Of a stretch of 64,000 nt of DNA, positions 35,546 to 46,462 are shown piece by piece (positions within the stretch are counted from its first letter, which is position 1; the number at the start of each line of letters is the position of its first letter). The notes under the pieces are model-generated. The model searched no databases, was not told the origin of the DNA, and saw only the letters and a list, made by a program, of their open reading frames with translations. The DNA is from Phallus indusiatus (Eukaryota; Basidiomycota; Agaricomycetes; Phallales; Phallaceae): assembly GCA_027605045.1 (NCBI GenBank), contig JAQFWX010000036.1:248001-312000 (forward strand). Direction: 5' to 3'. The position numbers and the translations under genes were made by a program.

Positions 35546-36764
35546 TTACAAGTGTTTCTTAAACCAGTTGACAGCAGCTTGGAAGGCACCTTCGTGACCA
35601 GCTTTGACTTGAGGGTTAGACTAACGGACATATGTAAGTGTAACGAAGAACAATCGCGGACTCAAAAGGTACTTGCCAAGTCACCACGGACCTAGAAAAA
35701 TAAATCTTCAGAATCACACGTTGTGCAATGTGGTATGGTCACTACTTACAGCAAAGCCATGGACAGTTCCCGGGAAGTATCTGGAAGGAATGAGTTCTCA
35801 AAAAAGCACATATTTATAATTTTCGCAGAAGCTCACGCTCTCTTGTAATTCTCGCCTAACTTGCCGAGGATCGCGTCACCTTGAGTTTGAGCCTCAAGGG
35901 GGTATTGGAAGTCGTCTTCCGCAGCACAGATCAAGAGCGGGGGTGCGTTGGGGGTGGAGACGTACTTCTCGAGATCGTCGGGAACTTTGAGAAGGGATGG
36001 ATGGGCGACTACGGTGACCTTGATGATGTTTTCGAAAGCCAAATCGAAGGCATATCGACCTTTTTTCACAATAAAACTTAGTCGAGGAAAGAAAAGGAGT
36101 ATAATGAAATTCACACCTCCAAAGCAGTATCCTGTTGCGCCGAAACTGGTGATACCTTCTGATTTGAGGTGGGCTATGATCTTATCCAAGTGAGGACGGG
36201 TCTTTTCTTGAGTGTGGTTGGGGAACCATTCTCCGAGCTTTGAGAGGTCCTAGGAAAAAATGATAATTATAAGATAAAGAGAAGCGTCACAATTTGAAAA
36301 ATTGAGACGTACAGATGCTGTGTAAGGGTCATTGTCGAGATAATCGGGAATATAGGTCAAGAAACCGTTCTCCGCAAACCCGTCCGCCTTGATGAGGAGG
36401 TTATAAACTTTTGTATACATGGGACAGAGAGTGAAAAATACGAACAATAAGCTGGTATGATTGACAAGACTTTGAATGACGCTGCGAACATGTGTGATAG
36501 ACTAAGACGCACCTGAGCGTTCTTGAGCTGTGGCCCGAAAATATCAGTCAAGAACAAGACCACCTTGGTCTTGTCATATTCTCCAGAGGGGATAGCAACG
36601 TATGTGTTGACTCCGGCGATGATTTCGAATTTACCTGAAGATAAGCATCAATTGGCGATTATCCGCTTAGATAACCGCACAACTGGAAGAATAATCTGAA
36701 CAAGCCTACCTTGTGGGGTTCCGTCGTGCACAACTTTCTTAACGCAGTCCTCGCAGAAACTCAT
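35546..36764 (-). CDS. Dienelactone hydrolase family protein
   Basis: Alpha/beta-hydrolase of the dienelactone hydrolase family, probably cytosolic. The first exon starts MSFCEDCVKKVVHDGTPQG at 36764. The next exons carry KVVLFLTDIFGPQ, DGFAENGFLTYIPDYL and HLDKIIAHLKSEGI. The catalytic triad is visible: Cys in GATGYCFGG, Asp in ICAAEDDFQYP and His in FPGTVHGFAVRGD. The protein ends AVNWFKKHL with the stop at 35546. Members open cyclic esters in aromatic breakdown or act as general carboxylesterases; the substrate is not predictable. It shares strand with the RPC8 gene behind it, 470 bases apart. Confidence 0.9.
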
Positions 36765-37234
36765 GGCTTGTTGTTGTCAAGAGAAAGAGATTGGTAATTG
36801 TGTGTGAACCGATTTCGCCATCCGCCTTTTATAGATTTTTTGGAAATCTTCTCTAAAACTGCGTCCAAACTCTGTTTTTTTCACATGCTCCGAGCGCGTC
36901 AAATCGGGGTAGAAAATTCCCATAGCGACCCGTAACACTATTAGGAGCATTATATATGCGTGGAAAGACAGCACAACTCCAAAACTCGAAAATATACTTG
37001 AATTGTCTTTCGAAAATCAGCAGGGAATTTGTTTATAACGAGCAAGCTTTGGAAGGTACAACTACTTTTGAGATCGATATCAGATTACACCCCACCAAGC
37101 ACATGCGTTTGCGTCTTTCTCACGATCGCCCATCGGAACGTTCGCGGCGGGCGATGTTTTCGTATCTGCCGCATGGGGAAGGCAGTTAAAACATTTTTTG
37201 TTTACAAGAGAAAACATTTAACCCAGGGCTACTG

Positions 37235-38192
37235 CTATCCTTCCTCCATTTTCATGTCCTGATCTATCCCAGATCCATCCCACCATGCGACGGGACCCAA
37301 TCCTTGCTCAGCAATAGAACACTAAAAATAAAACACCACATGAAATCAATATTCCTCAATTGTCATTGAACAGAAAGAAATAGACTTACAGTAACCTGAT
37401 ATGGGCTCCTTCGTAATGGCTTCTGTACTATGACGCCTTCTGCCGCCTTCGGAGGTCCCGGTTCATCGTCAAAGAAATCGTCTGATTCAACCCGTATTCT
37501 CACAGGTTCATTGCGCTCGATATACATCCTCGATGTCAGCGGTGTATCCAACATCTCGATTGTTGATTTTAAATCCGATTCGGGAAGCCAGAAAAATGCT
37601 TGTTCGTTAGGATCGCTTGAAATTCAGAAGTACAAGAGTTTCGTCAGAGAGCATCTTATTTGTAAACAGATTACTCACAACGCGCACGGTTGGGGTAGGT
37701 AATTCAGGGGTATGTAGAGATCATCAAAAAAGCCAACAGTGCCTAATAATGGTCTCGTTAAGATACTTTCTTCATTGAATGAATATACACTTACATCTAA
37801 TACCGTCTTCGGAAGAAGATTTGACTTTGGCCAGTATCACCTCCGAAGCAAATGGTCTGAAGACTACTAAACGGAACGTGACTAATTAGAGAATTCAGTG
37901 GTCATGTTCAATGATGATACACCAACACCGACCTTTATACCAGTAACACCCGTCTCCATATCTTATCTTCCCTTCTCCTGCTTCAGTTATATCAAAAACA
38001 CATATACAAAGACCGACGTCAAGAAGAACACGGTTCGCATATTTTTTGTCAAGCTCTTGCCGAATGGCTTTCTCAGCTGGAAGAGAAAAATAAGAGGGTA
38101 AAACTGCCACCGTATCCTTTATAATTACGTGTCAGCGATAAAAATATTTTCTACGCAATGCAACATACCTTAATGATTGCAAGACAGAACAT
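37235..38192 (-). CDS. RNA polymerase III subunit RPC8 (Rpc25/POLR3H)
   Basis: Stalk subunit of RNA polymerase III, related to Rpb7, with an N-terminal Rpb7-like domain and a C-terminal RPC8 OB fold. The first exon (38192-38169) encodes MFCLAIIK; the second continues DTVAVLPSYFSLPAEKAI. Further blocks are ICVFDITEAGEGKI, VVFRPFASEVILAKV, GFFDDLYIPLNYL, AFFWLP and ERNEPVRIRVESDDFFD. The end is GPVAWWDGSGIDQDM, with the stop at 37235; this is the usual RPC8 C-terminus. Several short introns are present. It is nuclear and transcribes tRNA and 5S genes; essential in yeast. Confidence 0.9.
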
Positions 38193-38889
38193 CACACATG
38201 TTCGACACTGGAAAGGTTCAACTCAGCACTGGTGGAACGCGGAGAGAGTCGCAGGGCAAATAGACGCGTTCATATGCACACATGCCCACACATGTCCATA
38301 TATTGGCCATATCGACTGTTTGACTTCGGCCTGCCGCTTTGCGCCACCGGGGACGATCCGTTCACCAGCACCACCCAAACGACCTTGAACGACAAATACA
38401 AGCAGGACTTTCTCTTTTATCCGTGTTTTCTTCCTAGGATGTCATGAACGATTGCGTACACCACACGCATAACACTACTTCTCCGAGTCCTTATTGACCC
38501 AGAGATCTATTTGAAAAACTATCCTCGCACCGCGACTCATACTCATTATTATACCAATTACAACAACGAAGAAGAGACGACAAACGATTGGAGGTTTTGT
38601 TGTTGATTGGCTGGATTCGGAAGAGCCTGAGCCTAGCACTGAGGAGTTTGATTTAAGAATGGAACAGGAGAACACTCAGCACGCAGGCTTCTTTTTCTAA
38701 ACTTCAGCGTAAGCTTCTAAAATAATTCTTCATTCTAAAAGGTTTCTAAAGTTATTATCTGTAGAGAAGAATAAAATCTCTTGTAAGGAACGCAGATAAA
38801 TCCGGGCCACCAACCCTCCAAAACTCATATCCTCTCACAAGGAAGCACATTCTGACCCGAAGGCGTTGTGCACACACTTATAATCAAAG
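38193..38889. other. Intergenic upstream of RPC8
   Basis: It contains the RPC8 promoter. A 66-codon minus-strand frame (38675-38475) includes one hydrophobic stretch but has no family match I recognise and no clear partner exon. Confidence 0.35.
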
Positions 38890-40490
38890 TATTCCGACTT
38901 TTGTGAACGATCATGACTGGAGAGAACTCTTACAAATGAATTCGAAACCCCACTGAAATTAGATGCCGTCGTCAAAGTGGAAGATTCAAACGATGGAACG
39001 ATTCTTGCCGTCATATATGACTCCTGATGATTTTATGACTTTTATTCCTCCTGCTTCGGAAAGTGTGGCGCATTTGAGGATGATTCGGTGATTCACAATT
39101 CATTCAACTCTATTTTCTTATAACTAATGATTTGTCCCGTGTTTAGCGGTTTGTCGCTAAAGTTCAGATCTAGGGTTGACGCCGTGCTTTCTCACAAGAA
39201 TACAATGGTCGTCCGTTTAACGTTAGAGGTACGTGTGTCTATACATAAACAACTCAGTTTGATGAGCTCAAGATACTTATATGCTCTTTCAAAGCCCAAT
39301 AAGATATATCACGTACATGAAATCCATCGAAATTAAATCAAATGATGCCATATCTCTTGCTGTATCCCATCTTGCTACTGCTCAGAGCAACTTACATGAG
39401 CTCCTCAGTCGTCCAGTTTGTCTTGAACTGATGGACACGTCCGTTACGGGTACCGTGTTCGCATATTTTTCATTGTATGTATTTAACCAAGTGGGAAGAG
39501 AGCGGTTCACGCATGTTTTATCGCTATCTCCCTTTCTTCGATTTGCTGACTTAATTTCTATATTGATTTATAGATGACCAGTGTGCCGACTCGCAAAACA
39601 GATCTTCTCTATCCGTCTGCTTTGATTGTCCTTCGACGTCTAATCTCTGGATTTGTCTGATATGCGGGAACGTGGGCTGTGGATGAGATGGTAGCCCACG
39701 CGCATGCGCACTTACGAGCTAACGATGCATTTGTACTCTCTCGAGCTTGAAATACAGCCAGTTTGGGATTACGCGGGGGTGATGGGTATGTCCATCGGTC
39801 GATTCAGAATAAGACGGATAGGAAACTTGTCGAGTTACCTTCTGTTTCTGCCGTGACAAACACGATCGGGAGTGATGCGGATGCATTGAGGTTGGGTCCC
39901 ACGTCTATTGATTCGATGCATATGGAGAAGGTGGAAGTGATTGGAATCGAGTATTCGTATCTGCTTATGTCGCAGCTGGACTCGCAGCGGGATTACAATT
40001 GGAGAATATGCTTATACCCGCGCAGGATCAGATTAATGTACTTGAGAAGGAGTTGATGGCTCAAAAGGAGTTTGACAGGGGATGAGATCAATCGGCTGAA
40101 AGAGGAAGAGGAAGAGCAGGTTGTAAGATGATAGCGCGAGAAAAACGAGGATCGAGAAGTGATGTGAGAAGTTTGTGGAGGTTGCGAGAACGTTGGAGAG
40201 GGAGTTGAAAGAAGAGAGAGAGCTGTTAGTCAGGGGTTGATGAAGAATTTGGAGAAGGTGAAGCAGAAAGCGGAGATGGCTGAGGTGGAGAGGAAGAAGA
40301 CTGAGATGAGAGTTGGTGAACAGGTGTGGGATTTGATGGTTTATTTGGGCGTGAAGGAGAAGATATCCACTGCTGCTGCTGGCGTAAGAATGACGGCGAA
40401 GTATTGCAGGAGGCAGCTGGTGGATCGTTAAAGATTTGTGAGAGGCAGAGTAATGTGAAGGGTAAGAAGAAGAAGACTAGTAGAAAGACC
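38890..40490 (+). pseudogene. Decayed BRAP2-like (RING / UBP-type zinc finger) gene
   Basis: Fragments in different frames follow the order of the BRCA1-associated-protein-2 family: DDFMTFIPPASESVAHLRMI, a segment near SIEIKSNDAISLAV, CLELMDTSVTGTV (first strand of the RING), [14 protein letters not shown] (UBP-type zinc finger), GDGYVHRSIQNKTDRK and IGIEYSYLLMSQLDSQR, then a Lys/Glu-rich coiled-coil tail ending about 40431. Lesions are plain. The rest of the RING is replaced by unrelated codons around 39460-39570. The zinc-finger frame breaks just after VGCG near 39680. Several stops interrupt the N-terminal part. Intact relatives are E3 ligases that dampen Ras signalling in animals. Confidence 0.75.
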
Positions 40491-41262
40491 TAATTTATAT
40501 AAGAATATATTACTGTCCATTGTATTATTACACGCGTCACCTCTCTCTTAGTAGTCGGATAGATGACTAAGAGACTTTGTTGGTTATAAGAACGAAGGCG
40601 ACAAGGCAGAAGAAAGAGACGGATAGACTGATTTGTGGGTATCGAAGTAAAGGTTGGCACCGGGGAACTGGAACGTCTTCGCAAAGCCAGTACATTTCAC
40701 AGATCTTGTAGTTGAATCGGACGGGAACGCAAGGCGTAATTTTAAACGCTCTAGTATCTTGAATCCTTGAATCCTGCTAAGAAACATTCGAGCACTGGAG
40801 GCGAATCTAGGTCAATGTCTATTCTTTCAAAAATGATGCCGGATAGTGAAGAACGAAGTGTAAGGAATCTGGCGCCCGTGAAATGAATGCCACGCTGTTG
40901 CTGTTCCAGCGCCACCTCCGAGCTTTGAATGAAGAATACGGTGGTGCGCTCGGTCTGAGAGTGTAGGCTGTTTGCTAATGGATATGCTATAGAATGACAC
41001 AACACTCGAGGTTTCTACCAACTTGACTGCTCTCGTTGCACGTCGCTCCTTCGTACAGTCAATGCGGTCCAGTTCGCGAACACATGCACATTTGATGCGC
41101 ATGCAGTGCAGTTACTTTCGGTCAGCATTTACTGCCGTTCCCAGAGGCAGTACGGGAAGCATGAAGCTTCTTGACAGACATACATAGGACAAGCGCACTT
41201 TCGACACATAAATAATATCGACACGAATCGATTCACCCCATACTCACAATCCATCTCCAGCT
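40491..41262. other. Intergenic upstream of HeLo-like copy A
   Basis: No gene supported. A 91-codon minus-strand frame (41102-40827) has no recognisable domain. Confidence 0.35.
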
Positions 41263-44171
41263 ATGGTTTTTCAGAAGAAAAGGTCTCCTATCCCTCAGAA
41301 TGAACACGAGCCATCAATTTCGACCGCAGTATCTGTTATGCAGAGCGAAACCGACTGGGTATCTAACGCACTCCGGGCTGCTGAATTAGCTAGTGCGGTG
41401 GGAGGTCTCCTACCATTCCCATATCTAAAGGGTGCAGCGGAGCTAGTCAAAGCTCTACTAAAGCCCGTCCAAGTGAGTCAGTCATTGGATCTCGACTCGT
41501 AAGTACTGATAGAAAATCAGCAAATGCAACAAAACCAAGACGATTATAAGACTCTGACAATCAAAATCACGACTATATTCCAAATACTCCATGAGGAGAC
41601 CACGAAGAATCATGAAATCACGTCTGATTCATTCACCAACTTTGAGAAAGGTTGTGAAGAATTTTACAGGTGTGCAGTTCTGCTCATATCAAGATATTTA
41701 CCAGTCTGAATCCACTTAAACAGATGCTTACGAGACATCTCAAACGATCTCAAGTCCTTCAATAAACCATATAAATCAAAGTTCCTTCGGAGATATTTCG
41801 CAGCTGACCGTGAAAAAGATTCATTGACACGATATCAAAGTCAGATAGACGAGTGTCGGATCAATCTTATGGTGCGCACGAATATATTTGACACAGACCT
41901 TGGTTTCATTCCAGTCCTACATCTAGCTTAGGGGTGTAATACGTCTCCAAATAGGCAACAGCACAGATGAGATGGACTCTGGTGTAAGTCGGATTGCTCG
42001 TTCGCGTTCTGAAGTCTCCTGAAAGCGGCCAGTTCGAAAAAATTAAAGTGGGCGATCTAAACGTGCTCAAGAATACCTCGAATCGACAAGTTGAACACTG
42101 GAAGGTCCAATTGAAACAAGAGAGTCAAACACGGATGGTCCGTGTCTACAAAGGTCGGGATGCTATTTCCGTGCGTGATACAAAAAAATACTCCATTTCT
42201 TCGCTATATTCTTATACTTTACACAGAAATTTGAAAAAGAAAAGGAGTGGTATTCGCGATATCGGTAATACACTCGTCTCTTGTGAAATGGTTATCAACG
42301 GTAGCTTATTCTTCGTGCAAGACATCGAAATGTGTTGCAGCTATTCGGGATAATCACGTCGAAAGAAAGCCTCGGCCTTGTCTTTACACACAATTGTTCG
42401 TTGATGTCACTTCACGAAATGAGAATCAAAACTTACTATTTACATATATGTATATAGCGTGGTGTATTCCAATTGATCAATTCAATTCAAGACACAGCGA
42501 TAGATTGGGTCGGTACATAGATAGGTACCGTCTGGTGGGCTGTCACAATATTTGATGAAATTTTTTCCTCAAATGCATCTCAGCTGTCGTCTTTTTGTGT
42601 GAGAACCGACCACGATTCCGCCAATTGTTTGTATCTCACCGTTTGCCTTCTGCTTACAGGAAGGCCGTGAATACGTGGCGAAGGATATATCTCACCATGC
42701 CGTTATATCTTGGAGGTGGCATCTGCAATTCTCTCGTAATTTTATCGGTTTCAAAGACCGTGAAGATGGATATCTTGCCTCTTTTTATGTGAACGTTCTA
42801 GATGGACGCGGGCTTGTCGTATTTGTTAGTTCATTTTTCTCATCCTCAAACGCATGAAAAATTATTATTGCGAATTCATTCTTCAAAATCAGGAATGGTC
42901 ACCGAATATTCTGCAAGCCGTTCCTACTGTTCAGTGGCAGTGGGTGCGCATTGACGCTTTGTCTCGAGAGGAGTTGACCAAGATTATGGAAAGAGTAAAC
43001 ATGCTGCGTTTGTCCCCAAGATCGAATGTTCCTCCGGACCCCTCTTTCTTATGGGATTTCTATGGTGCCATAGATGTCCTTATATGGAGGGACGTCTCCG
43101 CACCACCATATTCTGTCTACACCGGTCACGTTTTATTAGCCGATGAACACAACAATACACTTGACGCTTCGAATGCAGCTATATTAGGGTTTATTTCATG
43201 TAGAGAACCATCATCATTGGACTGGTTTGTTCGTAATAAAATACTGCATACCAAACTGTCCTCTAAAGATTGTGGTGAACATTTCAGGTATAGCATGTTT
43301 TCCATCATGTAGCGGCACTGAATATCACTTGAATGTTTTCAGGATTCGCGTTCCTGTGGATACAGCAGGCATTTCAACAACCGACGATCTCCAGACAGTG
43401 GTGGTTGAATGTGATGTTATATATTCGGATCTTGCTTACTGGCGACGATTGGCTCGTGCATTTGTTAGTCAAATTAGCTGCTTACTTGCAAGAACCGATG
43501 GATTGCACGAGTCTTGTAAGATTTGCGCTCGTAAGGTTTGCTTTGGTACGCCAATTCCACCACCGTCATGTCATTATAGATGATTTATCCAAACATATGG
43601 TCACTAGTTACTGGATTCTCGTGGCACATCCAAATTCCTTCCAGATCCAGGTGTTCGGTTGGAACTTCTGGGTATAAGGAGTTATACTTCTTTATTTCGA
43701 AACCAGCGGTACGCGATGAAACGCTGGATACATACTGGTCTCTTGATCCTTCGGGGTCTGAGAGGCTATATTGTTCTGATATGGACACCCTTGGTTTTGA
43801 CTCAAATTCATTCAGAGTTCAAATTCGTCAAACCCTTCGTGTACTTAATATTAATTATGGAGGGTTTGAGCATATTCAGGAGATTCACACTGTGTTGGGT
43901 ATCGATCCAAAAAGCGAAGAAGCTGCTCGTATCTTAGGTCTTCCGTTAATATGTCCTATTCAACCTGAATCAGACGATGTTTCTGACGGTGAGCCTACTT
44001 GAGTCATAACTGATGCATCAATTTCTCACTTTTTCGCAAGACTCTGATCAAGATTCTGATAGCTCCGAGTCATATCATACAGCAGAGGTTGAAGGAGAGG
44101 ATGTTGAAGTAACAGACGGAGGGAGCAATGAAGCAGAGGGTGGATCGGTCGACGCTCACGAGACTGAGTAA
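41263..44171 (+). pseudogene. HeLo/MLKL-NTD-like gene with kinase-N-lobe-like segment, copy A (probably frameshifted)
   Basis: Early exons are clean: 41263-41472, 41521-41669, 41724-41871, 41927-41983 and one from 42015. They encode a helical bundle (WVSNALRAAELASAVGGLL, FEKGCEEFYRCLRDISNDL, YQSQIDECRINLM) like the N-terminal signalling domains of fungal NLR and MLKL-like cell-death proteins. Next come LRGVIRLQIGNS, then RMVRVYKGRDAIS and VLQLFGIITSKESLGLVF, which resemble a kinase N-lobe; no HRD or DFG motif follows. The C-terminal half contains MLRLSPRSNVPPDPSFLWDF, VLLADEHNNTLDASNAAILG and an acidic tail ending EGGSVDAHETE. Around 42440-42465 an extra stretch breaks the frame relative to copy B. 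It is unlikely to be fully functional unless spliced unusually. Confidence 0.6.
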
Positions 44172-44318
44172 CACTTTTCACTACCATCAGATTTTACGAG
44201 TTTACAATCACTGGAGTGACATTCACGACTAGTTCAAATTTGTCTTTATTTGGTTTTTTTCCTACCCGGAATTATCTACCTTTTAATTTTGTCTCAATGT
44301 TTTATCTTATCAATTAAA

Positions 44319-45003
44319 TCATTGTAGGAAGAGTCTTCTCATAGCCTGTGGTTCCACCGCTGCCGTGAACCTTGAACCCTTCACAGAGGTCTGCCAATCA
44401 GACCACAATTTATCAAACGCAGCAAACATCCTAGCCTGACCGCCATTCAGATCAACACCAGATATCCAAGGTGTACTGCATTGATCAATAGAATTGAACT
44501 CCATTCACGTTCTTGAGTGAAGGGAGACACATATGCCTCTCTCATCGAGCTGGATGCCTGAATTCGCGTCGCGCCTGGTTTCACGAATTTGAAATATCCA
44601 GCCGTTGCCCACAGCCGTGCGGAGACATAATAAGAGACGCCTGAGAGTTGAATCAGCCCATTTTCCTTCACGGTATTCTGCGACATTGACAATCTGAGTA
44701 TGCACTCGTATCGGCGTTGATTATGGCCTTCCGCCATCAAGCGCCAGCACTGTCGGCCCATCCTGTTACCAATTCTGTTCGGGATAATGAAAAGTTTCTT
44801 GTTTCTTGGGATTTGATTGGTAGGTGTGGTACGTATAATCGTAATGAATTCGCCTCGCCCTGGTTTCACGAATCTGAAATACCCAGCCATTGCCCACAGC
44901 CGTGCAGAGACATAATAAGAGATGCCTGAGAGTTGAATCAGCCCATTTTCCTCCACGTTGACAATATAAGTATGCACTCGGATCGGCGTTGACAAAGGCG
45001 TTA
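44319..45003 (-). pseudogene. GH30 C-terminal fragments (module copy A)
   Basis: The minus strand contains two stretches related to residues near the C-terminus of the intact GH30 at 52794-54212: SARLWAMAGYFRFVKPG (about 44860-44930) and again SARLWATAGYFKFVKPGATR (about 44570-44640). These are followed by VKGSRFTAAVEPQAM and the terminal LFLQ stop at 44319. The repeated block shows a local tandem duplication or recombination. The N-terminal two thirds and both catalytic glutamates are missing. Confidence 0.75.
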
Positions 45004-45441
45004 TGTACATAGTGATACTGGACTGACTAGAGACTCCACGACAGAGGTGATTCGTTCTAGAGTAAAATATGTCGATCACAACGCCACTCAGAACATTCGT
45101 CAAATAACTGCACCAGGGGACGCTCTACAAGCATAAACGCCGCCACATTGAACCATTGGAAGAATAGCTGCGCTAGTAATTCTTGTGTTGTACGCGGGCA
45201 GCATAGAACACAAAAATGTCTAGCAACTACAAGTCAATACCCACCAGAGTGCTTTAACCTGAGGCCAGCAGCGGATATCATCTTCGTTTAACGGCCAATA
45301 TATTCACCAGATGCAAGTGCATCATCTAATTGTTGTTCAACGAGATAGTTAGACACCTTTGCACTTGGTACGAGACTGAACAGTTTACGAAGACGGCTGA
45401 TGTGTTTGGCGAAACTGGGAACACCCGTTTTCGTAGAAGCG

Positions 45442-45450
45442 GAGGACAGG
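45442..45450. repeat. Target-site duplication, left (GAGGACAGG)
   Basis: Direct repeat of the nine bases at 46226-46234 flanking the Mutator-like element. Confidence 0.85.
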
Positions 45451-46225
45451 TAGCCTCGAGACCAGGCCTTGTGACAGCGTTACCTCCCCGGCTCCTTTTG
45501 GAAGGTGGAGAAGCGTCGCGAGGGGAGGTTCCGCTGTTCAAGGCCTGGCACAAATGACCTTGGCACCGCTGGTGACATCGGAAATGTCACGCGTCCGGGG
45601 TCCACTTCACAAAAACCATTGTTTTTCCGCAGAATACCTCTATAGAAATACTTCTTTCTCTATGATATTAAACTGTCAATGTAAATATAAAGAATTTGTT
45701 TTTCTCTTTTTCCTCAAAAATGAGCCCTCCAACATCAGTTACTGGTCAGCCTCATCCAAGCTTCATCAACAGTAAGACACCCCCTCCGCGCCTACTCTAC
45801 CACTTTTGTGAAATTTTTGGAGTATGGATCTGATCTAAATATGTCACATTACTGTTCAAAAGAACAACTAGACATGGTTTTATAAACCTCTCTTCACCAG
45901 TGCCGGTTGAATGCTGGAAGCCTGATCAAACCAAATACAGCATGATAAAAGCTCAAATGTATTTTTCTTTCTCTATAAGAAATCTTTATATCTACTATGA
46001 CACCTCGATTTGGCCTAAAAGAAGTACATTTGTTTGAGGATTTCTGCGGGAAAACAATGGTCTTTGTGAAGTGGACCCCGGACGCGTGACATTTCCGATG
46101 TCACCAGCGGTGCCAAGGTCATTTGTGCCAGGCCTTGAACAGCGGAACCTCCCCTCGCGACGCTTCTCCACCTTCCAAAAGGAGCCGGGGAGGTAACGCT
46201 GTCACAAGGCCTGGTCTCGAGGCTA
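45451..46225. mobile_element. Non-autonomous Mutator-like element (MITE) with 184-bp terminal inverted repeats
   Basis: A 775-base element starts TAGCCTCGAGACCAGGCC and ends with its complement. The termini 45451-45634 and 46042-46225 are inverted repeats of 184 bases that differ at only a couple of positions. The flanking 9 bases GAGGACAGG occur directly on both sides (45442-45450 and 46226-46234), a target-site duplication of the length made by Mutator-like transposases. The 407-base interior is AT-rich with no coding capacity. Near-identity of the arms suggests recent movement, so a source transposase probably exists elsewhere in the genome. Confidence 0.85.
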
Positions 46226-46234
46226 GAGGACAGG
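46226..46234. repeat. Target-site duplication, right (GAGGACAGG)
   Basis: Matches 45442-45450 exactly. Confidence 0.85.
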
Positions 46235-46462
46235 AGTGGTCTCTCGCCTTGATGTCATCTCAACATCAACTTTAGAAGTTTGGACGCTTTGCGTGATGGG
46301 GCATTAGTATTAGTATTGTTTTTTTTGCGATTTCGGCTTCGATTTCCACCTTGGACGTTAAGGGTGTCTTGCGTAGTCCAACGCATGTTGGCACATCTTG
46401 TAAATCTTAGGTAAGCGTCTTGTCTGAAATTCCAACATCTTGGGCCTTGGCCAAATCCACCC

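Noticed and set aside
44447..45103. 218-codon minus-strand frame as an intact gene
   Set aside because: It is made of two partial copies of the GH30 C-terminus joined by unrelated sequence and lacks catalytic residues.
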